Assembly: GCA_964247755.1 (NCBI GenBank)
Contig: CAXTVX010000001.1
Span: 496,001 to 560,000 of the forward strand
Length of the DNA: 64,000 nt
Direction: 5' to 3'
From: Lichenicola sp964247755
GTDB lineage: Bacteria; Pseudomonadota; Alphaproteobacteria; Acetobacterales; Acetobacteraceae
In this document: positions 49,743-56,984 of the stretch, in pieces
How positions within the stretch are numbered: the first letter of the stretch is position 1
Layout: the number at the start of each line of letters is the position of its first letter
Notes under the pieces: model-generated
Databases searched by the model: none
Told to the model about the DNA's origin: nothing
Seen by the model: only the letters and a program-made list of their open reading frames with translations
Made by a program: the position numbers and the translations under genes

Positions 49743-51139
49743 ATCTGCTGCAGCGTTTCCAGCGCCGGCATCGATGCCGCCAGGCGCGTCACCGCCTCGG
49801 GATCGACCTGCTCCTGGAGCGGGATCTCGGCCAACACCCGTATCGCCCCGTGCCGCTCGATGGCGCTGCGGTTCCCGGGCGAAACCGGACCGTTCAGGAT
49901 CACGCCGGCGACCGGAATGCCGCGACGACGAAGCGCTTCCAGGCTGAGCAGGGTGTGGTTGATGGTGCCAAGCGTGGAGCGCGCGACCAGGATGGCCGGC
50001 AGGCCGAACCCGGCGATCAGGTCCACAATCAGGGTGTCCGCGTCCACCGGCACCAGCACCCCGCCCGCTCCTTCCACCACCAGCGGCGGATCGTCTCCCG
50101 TGCTCAGCGGCGGCGGCAGCGCCGGGATGAGATCGATGGCGACGCCTTCCAGGCGCGCGGCGTCCTCCGGCGACAAGGGAGCGCGCAATGCTGCCGCCGG
50201 CGGATGCAGGCGGTCGGCGGGCAGGCCGGCAAGCCCGAGCACGACCGCGCTATCGCCGGGATCGGCGTCTAGCCCGGTCTGCAGCGGCTTCCAGTACTCC
50301 GCCGACCAGGCGCGCGCCAGGCAGGCGGAGACCAGGGTCTTGCCGATCCCGGTGTCGGTCCCGGTCACGAAGACACCGCGGCGCGACGGACGGCGCAAGC
50401 TGCCGTAGGCGATCCGGTACGACGCCACGCTGCCGTGCTCGGCCTCGAAGCGGCGCAGCACGCGACGCATCCGGCCGGGCCCGAGCGGGCGCCGCGCCTC
50501 GGCGGGGAGATCGGCGCCGATGCCACGCAGGCCGCGCAGGAAGGACAACCCGTCCGGGTAGGCGACCGCCACCGTCTCGACGTCCCAGTTGCCGCCGGCC
50601 GCAGCCAGCCGGTCCGGATGCGGGTGATCGAGGCCGCCATCGGCCACGCCTTCCGACGCGTGCGCGGCGCGCCATCCGTCCAGCGTGCCGGCGACTGGGA
50701 TCGCGACGTGCAGGGTCCCGCCAGGCGACAGCAGCCGGACCAGCGCACCAAGCGCCGACACCGGATCACCGAGCCATTGCAGTGCGAGGCTCGAACACAC
50801 CAGGTCGAAGCCGCCCGAGACCGCCGGCTGCATCGCGTCGGCCGCCAGCAGCAGCAGCCGATCGTCATTTGCGAGGCGGGCCCGGCAGACGCGCAGCATG
50901 GCAGGGGACAGGTCGGTCGCTACGATCGTCGCCGCCGGCAGGAGCCGGCGCAGCGACTCGGTCAGCAGCCCGGTGCCGCAGCCGATCTCCAGGATGCGCA
51001 CGGGACGCGCAGAATCTGGTATCGCGGCGGCGACACGTCCGGCCAGGCGGCCGGCGACCAGGCGCTGCAACGGCGCGAAGCGATCATAACTGGCAGCGGC
51101 GGTGTCGAAGCGGCGGCCGACCGCCCGGCTACGGCTCAC
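49721..51139 (-). CDS. Fused BioC-BioD protein: malonyl-ACP O-methyltransferase plus dethiobiotin synthetase
   Basis: One uninterrupted 472-residue frame carries two biotin enzymes. Residues 1-250 are BioC: F-D-T-A-A-A-S-Y-D-R-F-A near 11-22 and the SAM motif I-L-E-I-G-C-G-T-G-L-L at 49-59, with D-L-V-C-S-S-L-A-L-Q-W near 112-122. Residues 254-472 are BioD: the P-loop V-T-G-T-D-T-G-I-G-K-T at 258-268, K-P-L-Q-T-G-L near 283-289 and V-V-E-G-A-G-G-V-L-V-P-V. BioC methylates malonyl-ACP so that fatty acid synthesis can build pimeloyl-ACP; BioD makes dethiobiotin. The GTG start overlaps the bioH-like stop as GTGA. No stop or frameshift separates the halves, which join through L-R-R-P-S-R-R-G. Confidence 0.92.
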   Translation of the reverse strand: MSRSRAVGRRFDTAAASYDRFAPLQRLVAGRLAGRVAAAIPDSARPVRILEIGCGTGLLTESLRRLLPAATIVATDLSPAMLRVCRARLANDDRLLLLAADAMQPAVSGGFDLVCSSLALQWLGDPVSALGALVRLLSPGGTLHVAIPVAGTLDGWRAAHASEGVADGGLDHPHPDRLAAAGGNWDVETVAVAYPDGLSFLRGLRGIGADLPAEARRPLGPGRMRRVLRRFEAEHGSVASYRIAYGSLRRPSRRGVFVTGTDTGIGKTLVSACLARAWSAEYWKPLQTGLDADPGDSAVVLGLAGLPADRLHPPAAALRAPLSPEDAARLEGVAIDLIPALPPPLSTGDDPPLVVEGAGGVLVPVDADTLIVDLIAGFGLPAILVARSTLGTINHTLLSLEALRRRGIPVAGVILNGPVSPGNRSAIERHGAIRVLAEIPLQEQVDPEAVTRLAASMPALETLQQIPIRWMT

Positions 51140-51762
51140 GCGGCGAACCGGCGCAGCTGCCCGGCGCACCAGTCCGGCTCGGCCAGCGGCAGCACGTGGC
51201 TGCCGCCCGGATGCCAAGCGATGTCGGCCTCGGCGAAGCAGGCGCGGGTCATGGCCGGGGTGGCGACCGGATCGGCCTCGGATGCCAGAGCCAGCAGCCG
51301 CACCCCACGGAACTCGGCGACGCGGTCCTGCACCGCCAGGCCCTGCAACCCCTCGCACAGGCGGTCGCGCTGGATCGGCCCAGTCGGCTGTGGCAGGCCG
51401 CAGCGGTCGCGGAACGCCTGCACTGTGCCGTCCGGATCTTCCGCCAGCCGGCGTACCATGCGGTCGAGCACCCGCCTCGGCGTTCCGGCTGGGAAGTCGG
51501 CCGCCTCCGCGAACCGGGTGAAGCCGTTGATCGCGACCACGCCGGCGCAGCCGGGCGGCAGCCCGGCCAGCAGGTCGAGCAGCCCGGCCGAATGCCCTAC
51601 CGCGATCGCCCCCGCCGGCACCACCGGCCGGTGCGGGCGGGCGCCGAGGTAGCCGCGCTCGATTGCCAGCGTCTCGAACCCGTCCAGCGCCGTTCGAAGC
51701 CGATCCCAGATCGTGGCGTCGCAGCCCCAGCCATGCGCCAGCAGCAGGCAGGGCCGGCTCAT
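51136..51762 (-). CDS. bioH: BioH-like alpha/beta hydrolase (pimeloyl-ACP methyl ester esterase)
   Basis: The 208-residue hydrolase shows L-L-A-H-G-W-G-C-D-A near 7-16, the nucleophile Ser58 in V-G-H-S-A-G, and the catalytic His189 in G-G-S-H-V-L-P. It would remove the methyl group that BioC adds, releasing pimeloyl-ACP for BioF. It overlaps bioF (ATGA) and bioC/D (GTGA), so a biotin role is strongly supported by position. It is shorter than E. coli BioH (256), and other esterases such as BioG-like proteins fill this step in some genomes, so the symbol is by context. Confidence 0.82.
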   Translation of the reverse strand: MSRPCLLLAHGWGCDATIWDRLRTALDGFETLAIERGYLGARPHRPVVPAGAIAVGHSAGLLDLLAGLPPGCAGVVAINGFTRFAEAADFPAGTPRRVLDRMVRRLAEDPDGTVQAFRDRCGLPQPTGPIQRDRLCEGLQGLAVQDRVAEFRGVRLLALASEADPVATPAMTRACFAEADIAWHPGGSHVLPLAEPDWCAGQLRRFAA

Positions 51763-52958
51763 CCGCCCCCACTCCTGGGCGGGGTATCGGCCAGCGCGCC
51801 GGCCAGCGCCTCGACGATCCGGTCCACCGTCGCCTCGTCATGCGCCGCCGTCATCGCCAGCCGGATCCGGCTGGTGCCGGGCGGCACGGTGGGCGGCCGG
51901 ATCGCGGTGCCGAGCACCCCGCGGCGCTCCAGTGCGGCCGCGAGCGCCATCGCGGCGCCGGCCTCGCCGACCGCGACCGGCACGATCTGGGTAGTCGAGC
52001 CGGTCTCGCCGAGGCCGCGGTCGCGCAGCGCCGCCCGCACCCGATCAGCCGACGCGTGGAGCCGGCGGCGTTCGGCGTCCATCCCCGGAAGCAGGTCGAG
52101 GGCGGCGTCGATCGCGCCCAGCACCGGCGGCGGCAGGGCGGTAGTGTGGACGAAGCCGGAGCAGGCGTTGACGAGGTAGTCGCACAGCACGCGCGAGCCG
52201 GCGACATAGGCGCCGAAGCCGCCGAACGCCTTGCTGAAGGTGCCCATGACCAGATCCACGCCGCCGGCCTCCACCGACAGCCCGGCGCCGCGTGGCCCGA
52301 TCACGCCGGTCGCATGCGCCTCGTCCACATAGAGAAAGGCGCCGTGCGCCTCGGCGATGCGGCGCAGCGCTCCGAGGTCGGCGCGGTCGCCGTCCATGCT
52401 GAACACGCTCTCGGTGACGACGAAGCGGCACCCCCCCTCCGGCGCATGGGCGGCGAGAAGCGCTTCGAGATGGTCGAGGTCGTTGTGTCGGTAGCGATGC
52501 AGCCGCACTCCGCCGGCGGCGATGCCGTGGTGCAGGCTGCCGTGGATCAGCCGGTCGGCGAACACCAGCGGCGGCGCCCTGCCCTGCCCGGCCGCCTTGA
52601 GCAGCGCCGGCAGCACCGACGCGTTGGCCTGCCAGCCGGACGCGAACAGCAGCGCCGCCTCGCATCCCTTGTAGCCGGCAAGCCGCGCCTCCACCCGCTC
52701 ATGTAGGTCGAGCGTGCCGGTGACCAGCCGTGACGCGCCGGCGCCGGTGCCATGTCGCGCCGCCCAGTCCGCGGCCCGGTCGGCCAGCGCCGGGTGGTGC
52801 GACAGCCCGAGATAGTCGTTGGCGGAGGCGTTGATCAGGCGTCGGCCGTCGCGCGTGACCACGCCGCTCCCGGCGGTGACGGGAAGGAGGTCGCGTCGGA
52901 GCCGGCGCCGTGCCAGGTCCTGCAGCGCCTCGCCGAGAACGGGATCCAGACGGGACAT
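51759..52958 (-). CDS. bioF: 8-amino-7-oxononanoate synthase
   Basis: BioF condenses pimeloyl-ACP with alanine using pyridoxal phosphate. The 399-residue protein has N-D-Y-L-G-L near 45-50, G-A-G-A-S-R-L-V-T-G-T near 71-81, D-E-A-H-A-T-G near 211-217 and the PLP lysine Lys243 in G-T-F-S-K-A-F-G. ATG 52958 was chosen over an in-frame GTG three codons upstream. It is the first gene of the minus-strand biotin operon bioF-bioH-bioC/D and is divergent from bioA with 103 bp between. No BioR-type TTATCTATAA box was seen in that gap. Confidence 0.96.
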   Translation of the reverse strand: MSRLDPVLGEALQDLARRRLRRDLLPVTAGSGVVTRDGRRLINASANDYLGLSHHPALADRAADWAARHGTGAGASRLVTGTLDLHERVEARLAGYKGCEAALLFASGWQANASVLPALLKAAGQGRAPPLVFADRLIHGSLHHGIAAGGVRLHRYRHNDLDHLEALLAAHAPEGGCRFVVTESVFSMDGDRADLGALRRIAEAHGAFLYVDEAHATGVIGPRGAGLSVEAGGVDLVMGTFSKAFGGFGAYVAGSRVLCDYLVNACSGFVHTTALPPPVLGAIDAALDLLPGMDAERRRLHASADRVRAALRDRGLGETGSTTQIVPVAVGEAGAAMALAAALERRGVLGTAIRPPTVPPGTSRIRLAMTAAHDEATVDRIVEALAGALADTPPRSGGG

Positions 52959-53061
52959 GAGGCGCACAGTCCTGCCGGAACGGGCCGGGCCGGGTCAATG
53001 GAGCGCCGGCCCGCTTGGAGGGGAATCGACGGGCGGCACCGCGCGGTGCATCACCGGGCGC

Positions 53062-54321
53062 ATGACACCGACAGGTTCAGCCGGCGGCGCCGGCCTGCTC
53101 TGGCTTCCCTACACGCAAATGCGTACGGCTCCGCCGCCGCTACACGCCGCCTGGACCGACGGGTGCCAGATCGGCCTTGCCGACGGGCGGGTGCTGGTCG
53201 ATGGCATCGCCTCCTGGTGGACCGCCTGCCATGGCTACAACCATCCGCACATCCGAAAGGCGGTGACCGACCAGCTCGGCCGGATGCCGCACGTCATGCT
53301 GGGCGGGCTGGTGCACGATGGGGCGTTGCGCCTGGCGGACCGGTTGGCGGCCCTGCTGCCTGGCGACCTCGAACGGGTGTTCCTGGCCGAAAGCGGCTCG
53401 GTCGCGGTCGAGGTGGCAATGAAGATGGCGGTGCAGTTCTGGCTCAACCGTGGGGAACGCGGCCGCACCCGGATGCTGTCGTTCCGCGGCGGCTACCATG
53501 GCGACACGATGGCGACCATGGCGGTGTGCGACCCGGAGGAAGGCATGCATGTGCTGTTCGCCGGCGTGCTGCCGCGGCACCACCTGGCGGCGCTGCCGCG
53601 CGACGACGCGTCGGAGGCGGTGCTCGACGGGTTCCTCGCCTCCCACGCCTCCGGGATCGCCGCCATACTGGTCGAGCCGCTGGTGCAGGGCGCAGGCGGC
53701 ATGGTGTTCCACCCGCCCGACGTGCTGCGACGCCTGCGCCGGCTGGCCGACCGGCACGGGCTGTTGCTGATCCTGGACGAGATCTTCACCGGCTTCGGCC
53801 GCACCGGAACGATGTTCGCCTGCGAGGCGGCCGGGATCGTGCCGGACATCGTGACGCTGTCCAAGGCGCTGACCGGCGGCACCATGGCGCTGAGCGCCGC
53901 GGTGGCGCGCCGTCACGTGTTCGACGCGTTCGGCTCGGAGGACCCGAGCCACGCGCTGATGCACGGGCCGACCTTCATGGGCAACCCGCTCGCCTGCGCC
54001 GCCGCCAACGCGTCGCTCGACCTGTTCGAGCGCGAGGATCGGCTGGGACAGGCGGCGACGGTCTCGGCGCAGCTCGCCGCCGAGCTGGAACCGTGCCGCA
54101 CCCTGCCGGGGGTGGTGGACGTGCGGGTGATGGGTGCCGTCGGCGTGGTGCAGCTCGAGGCGATCCCCGACATGGACCGGCTGAAGGCGGCGCTGGTCGC
54201 GGAAGGCGTATGGGTCCGCCCGTTCCGCGACATCGTCTACCTGACGCCGGCCCTGACGATACGACCGGACGAGCTCGCCCGGCTGACCGGGGCGATCCGC
54301 GCCGTGCTCCGCGCCGCCTGA
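53062..54321 (+). CDS. bioA: Adenosylmethionine-8-amino-7-oxononanoate aminotransferase
   Basis: BioA transfers an amino group from S-adenosylmethionine to 8-amino-7-oxononanoate. The 419-residue PLP enzyme shows L-W-L-P-Y-T-Q-M near 13-20, G-I-A-S-W-W-T-A-C-H-G-Y-N-H-P near 47-61, F-R-G-G-Y-H-G-D-T near 138-146, D-E-I-F-T-G-F-G-R-T-G near 240-250, and the PLP lysine Lys268 in T-L-S-K-A-L-T-G-G. ATG 53062 is the start with the most natural N-terminus. bioB is not in the window. It converges on moaE with 10 bp between stops. Confidence 0.97.
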   Translation: MTPTGSAGGAGLLWLPYTQMRTAPPPLHAAWTDGCQIGLADGRVLVDGIASWWTACHGYNHPHIRKAVTDQLGRMPHVMLGGLVHDGALRLADRLAALLPGDLERVFLAESGSVAVEVAMKMAVQFWLNRGERGRTRMLSFRGGYHGDTMATMAVCDPEEGMHVLFAGVLPRHHLAALPRDDASEAVLDGFLASHASGIAAILVEPLVQGAGGMVFHPPDVLRRLRRLADRHGLLLILDEIFTGFGRTGTMFACEAAGIVPDIVTLSKALTGGTMALSAAVARRHVFDAFGSEDPSHALMHGPTFMGNPLACAAANASLDLFEREDRLGQAATVSAQLAAELEPCRTLPGVVDVRVMGAVGVVQLEAIPDMDRLKAALVAEGVWVRPFRDIVYLTPALTIRPDELARLTGAIRAVLRAA

Positions 54322-54331
54322 CCGGCCCGGC

Positions 54332-54796
54332 TCAGTCCCAGCGCCGCGCCGCCGCGTCGTCCGCGTCGCGCGCCTCGACCCACTCGCTGCTGCCGTCCTC
54401 GAACTCCTGCCGCTTCCAGAACGGTGCCCGGGTCTTGAGCCAGTCGATCAGGAACTTGGTGGCGTCCAGGGCGTCGCCGCGATGCGGGGCGGCGGCCAGC
54501 ACCAGCACGATCCCCTCGCCGATGCCAAGCGTGCCGATCCGGTGCAGCACGGTGCAGCCGAGCAGCCCGAACCGCCGCTCCGCCTCCGCCGCGATGGCCG
54601 CGATCGCACGCTCGGTCATGCCGGGATAATGCTGGAGGGTCAGCGCCTGCAGCGTCCGGCCGCCGGCTCCGGGATCGCCGCGCACCACCCCGACGAAGCA
54701 GCCGATGCCGCCCACCGACGCGCCGCAGGCGGTGGCGAGCGCCGCCATCTCCGCGCCGAGGTCGAACGGCGCCTCCTGCACCCGGATCGTCGCCAT
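54332..54796 (-). CDS. moaE: Molybdopterin synthase catalytic subunit
   Basis: MoaE, with MoaD, adds sulfur to cyclic pyranopterin phosphate to give molybdopterin. The 154-residue protein has G-C-F-V-G-V-V-R near 32-39, H-Y-P-G-M near 56-60, R-I-G-T-L-G-I-G-E near 86-94, A-P-H-R-G-D-A-L near 103-110, and the catalytic K-F-L-I-D-W-L-K followed by P-F-W-K-R near 124-128. It lies 41 bp after moaD; that gap is filled by a three-copy repeat. An AAGG sits at about 10 bases before the ATG, within the last repeat copy. Confidence 0.95.
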   Translation of the reverse strand: MATIRVQEAPFDLGAEMAALATACGASVGGIGCFVGVVRGDPGAGGRTLQALTLQHYPGMTERAIAAIAAEAERRFGLLGCTVLHRIGTLGIGEGIVLVLAAAPHRGDALDATKFLIDWLKTRAPFWKRQEFEDGSSEWVEARDADDAAARRWD

Positions 54797-54799
54797 CAG

Positions 54800-54841
54800 C
54801 TGCCCGCCTTCAACTGCCCGCCTTCAACTGCCCGCCTTCAA
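54800..54841 (-). repeat. Three tandem 14-bp repeats between moaD and moaE
   Basis: Three perfect copies of CTGCCCGCCTTCAA (read on the plus strand) occur at 54800-54813, 54814-54827 and 54828-54841. On the minus (coding) strand each copy contains TTGAAGGCGGGCAG, with an AAGG that can act as ribosome-binding site. The first copy in reading direction also contains the moaD stop, the last provides the moaE site. Confidence 0.9.
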
Positions 54842-55098
54842 CCGCCGGTGACCGGCGGGAACAGCGCGATCTCGTCGCCCGGCCCCACCGGATCGTCGGG
54901 GGAGGCGAACTCCTGGTTGACCGCCACCCGGATCGTGCGGCCCTGCTCCACCAGCACGGCGAAGGCGGGCTCGCGCCCCTGCAGCCACGCCAGCAACGCC
55001 CGTACCGTCTGCACCTCCGGCGGCAACGCGACGCGCTCGTCCGCCCGGCCGATCCGGTCGCGAAGGGAGGCGAAATACAGGATCTGCGTGGTCGACAT
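54838..55098 (-). CDS. moaD: Molybdopterin synthase sulfur carrier subunit
   Basis: MoaD carries the thiocarboxylate used by MoaE. The 86-residue ubiquitin-like protein starts I-L-Y-F-A-S-L-R-D-R-I-G and ends in the required Gly-Gly (F-P-P-V-T-G-G). The N-V-N-Q-E segment is represented by V-A-V-N-Q-E-F. It lies upstream of moaE in the uvrC-pgsA-mobB-moaD-moaE run. The MoeB activating enzyme is not in the window. Confidence 0.95.
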   Translation of the reverse strand: MSTTQILYFASLRDRIGRADERVALPPEVQTVRALLAWLQGREPAFAVLVEQGRTIRVAVNQEFASPDDPVGPGDEIALFPPVTGG

Positions 55099-55125
55099 CG
55101 GCAGGACCCGGTGGAGGTGGACCGC

Positions 55126-55725
55126 CTATTTAGGGGTTCCCTTGACCGTCTTCACCGTGCCGTCCGGGCTGATCACCGTGCTGGTGCCGTCTCCGTTCGG
55201 GATCACTATGTCGGAGCCGGCCCCGGTGCCGGTGCCCCCGTTGCTGCCGCCGCTGCTCCCGGCGTTGCCGCCGCCGGTGCCGCCGCTCGGGCCCTGCGGA
55301 TGCTGGCTGCGGAACTTCACCGCCGGATCGGGGATGCTCCCGGACAGGGCACCGCCAGAGAAGCCGCTCTCGTTCGTCGGCGCGCCGCCATGGATCTGGC
55401 TCTGCTCGCCGAGGCTCATGCTGCCGCCGCGCGGCAGCGCGGAGCCGGTGTTGCCCAGCAGGTTGCCGGCATTCTGGCCGCCGTTGCGGGACACGTCGCT
55501 GAGGCTCGGCAGCGGCTGCGGCGGCCCCGGCCAGACATTGCCGTCCTGCGGCAGGATGGCATCCTCCGCCGGCCTTTCGCCGCGCGAACGCAGCAGGTTC
55601 TCGCTGACGCCGGTGGTCGCGTTAGGATTCTGGTCGGGAAGCCGTACCGTGTCGTGCAAGAAATGACCAAGACCCGAGCAGCCGCTCAGAAGCAACAACG
55701 TTCCAAGCAGAGCCGAGCGCCGCAT
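55126..55725 (-). CDS. Small Gly/Ser-rich lipoprotein, unknown
   Basis: The 199-residue product begins M-R-R-S-A-L-L-G-T-L-L-L-L-S-G-C: a lipoprotein signal with lipobox L-S-G-C (Cys16). A strong AAGGGGAC site precedes the ATG. The mature protein is low-complexity: Asn/Pro/Gly/Gln-rich, with a Gly/Ser/Thr run at about 150-172 and a C-terminal G-T-S-T-V-I-S-P-D-G-T-V-K-T-V-K hairpin-like end. No cysteines besides the lipobox. It is likely an outer-membrane-attached protein; no family is recognised. It lies 27 bp before moaD on the same strand, in a cluster where it has no obvious functional link. Confidence 0.75.
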   Translation of the reverse strand: MRRSALLGTLLLLSGCSGLGHFLHDTVRLPDQNPNATTGVSENLLRSRGERPAEDAILPQDGNVWPGPPQPLPSLSDVSRNGGQNAGNLLGNTGSALPRGGSMSLGEQSQIHGGAPTNESGFSGGALSGSIPDPAVKFRSQHPQGPSGGTGGGNAGSSGGSNGGTGTGAGSDIVIPNGDGTSTVISPDGTVKTVKGTPK

Positions 55726-55792
55726 ATCCAGTCCCCTTCGCGGCTCGCACTGCCGCCCCGGACCGGAATGTGCCCTCAACCGGGGTTCTAGC

Positions 55793-56320
55793 TCAAGGGC
55801 GCCTGGGGGGTGTCCATGACGGCAGGCCGGCGACCGATGCGATCCAGGCACATATCGATGACGGATCGTTCAGGTCGAGCAGCGGCCCGTTCCAGCTGGG
55901 AACCGGGGCGTCGGCGGCGAGGGCGGCGATGGCCGGATCGTCGTGGAACAGCGGGCGCTTGCCCGGCCGGCCGGCCAGCGCGGCCCGCACCAGCTCGAGA
56001 CGCGGACCGGCGGCATCGCCGAATCCTTCCACCAGAACCAGGTCGACCGGCGCCAGGCGCGACAACAGTGCCGACAGCGGCGGCGGGTCCGGGGTCTCGC
56101 GCAGCAGTGCCCAACGCCGCTCCCCCACCAGCAGAACCTCCTCGGCGCCGGCGTCGCGATGGCGACGGCTGTCCTTGCCGGGCGGGTCCAAGTCGACCGC
56201 GTGATGCGTGCGCTTGACCGTGGATACGCTGAGGCCGCGGGCGCGAAGCAGCGGCAGCAGGCGCTCGATCAGCGTGGTCTTGCCGCTGCCGGAGCGACCG
56301 ACGATCCCGACCGCGCGCAT
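55793..56320 (-). CDS. mobB: Molybdopterin-guanine dinucleotide biosynthesis protein MobB
   Basis: MobB is a GTP-binding accessory in making the guanine-dinucleotide form of the cofactor. The 175-residue protein has the P-loop G-R-S-G-S-G-K-T at 8-15, T-V-K-R-T-H-H near 34-40, D-S-R-R-H-R-D-A-G-A near 50-59 and L-V-L-V-E-G-F near 93-99. MobA is not in the window. The enzyme at 41.1-43.4 kb is of the type that uses bis-MGD, which makes the presence of MobB fit. It begins 7 bp after pgsA. Confidence 0.93.
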   Translation of the reverse strand: MRAVGIVGRSGSGKTTLIERLLPLLRARGLSVSTVKRTHHAVDLDPPGKDSRRHRDAGAEEVLLVGERRWALLRETPDPPPLSALLSRLAPVDLVLVEGFGDAAGPRLELVRAALAGRPGKRPLFHDDPAIAALAADAPVPSWNGPLLDLNDPSSICAWIASVAGLPSWTPPRRP

Positions 56321-56327
56321 CCCCCGC

Positions 56328-56903
56328 CTACTCGGGTGCCGCGACGTGCCTCAGCCCGGTCACGAGATAGTCCCAGCCGGTGACCAGGGTGAGCAGCGCT
56401 GCCAGCCACAGCATGATCGCCCCGATGGCCCCCACCGGCAGGAAGGACAGGCCGAGCAGCCGGGCGGTGCTGTCGCCGGCCAGCAGCACGCCGAGCGCGC
56501 CCATCTGGCACCCCGTCTTCCACTTGGCGAGTCGCGTCACCGGCAGGCTGACCCGGCGGCCGGCAAGGTGTTCGCGCAGGCCGCTGACCAGGATCTCGCG
56601 CAACAGGATGACGATCGCTGGATATAGCCCCCAGAACGGCAGCCGGCCGAAGCCCGCCATCACCATCAGCGAGGCACCGACCAGCAGCTTGTCGGCGATC
56701 GGGTCCAGCATACGGCCGAGCTCGGAGAACTGGCGCCGCTGCCGCGCCAGCCGCCCGTCCAGCCAGTCGGTGATGCCGGCGACGGCGAACAGCAGGCATG
56801 CGCACAGGTCGCCCCAGGGCCGCATCAGCGCCACCAGCGCCACCAGCACCGGGATCGCGGCGATCCGCGACAGGGTCAGGAGGTTGGGCAGGTCGGTCAG
56901 CAT
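56328..56903 (-). CDS. pgsA: CDP-diacylglycerol--glycerol-3-phosphate 3-phosphatidyltransferase
   Basis: PgsA makes phosphatidylglycerophosphate in the inner membrane, the substrate of PgpA. The 191-residue protein has several membrane helices and the full CDP-alcohol phosphotransferase motif starting at Asp46: D-x2-D-G-x2-A-R (46-54), then G63, D67 and D71. It starts with M-L-T-D-L-P-N-L-L-T-L-S-R. The uvrC-pgsA order is common in alphaproteobacteria. The uvrC stop lies 81 bp upstream. Confidence 0.95.
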   Translation of the reverse strand: MLTDLPNLLTLSRIAAIPVLVALVALMRPWGDLCACLLFAVAGITDWLDGRLARQRRQFSELGRMLDPIADKLLVGASLMVMAGFGRLPFWGLYPAIVILLREILVSGLREHLAGRRVSLPVTRLAKWKTGCQMGALGVLLAGDSTARLLGLSFLPVGAIGAIMLWLAALLTLVTGWDYLVTGLRHVAAPE

Positions 56904-56984
56904 GGACGAGGCAATCGATCGGTCCCGAGAGGATTGCGTTGTTTAACGCGAGCGAACAGCCTTTGTTACCAAAGCGGACGCCGG

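Noticed and set aside
52959..53061. BioR operator (TTATCTATAA-like) between bioF and bioA
   Set aside because: The 103-bp gap is GC-rich and contains no match; regulation of the biotin genes cannot be inferred.
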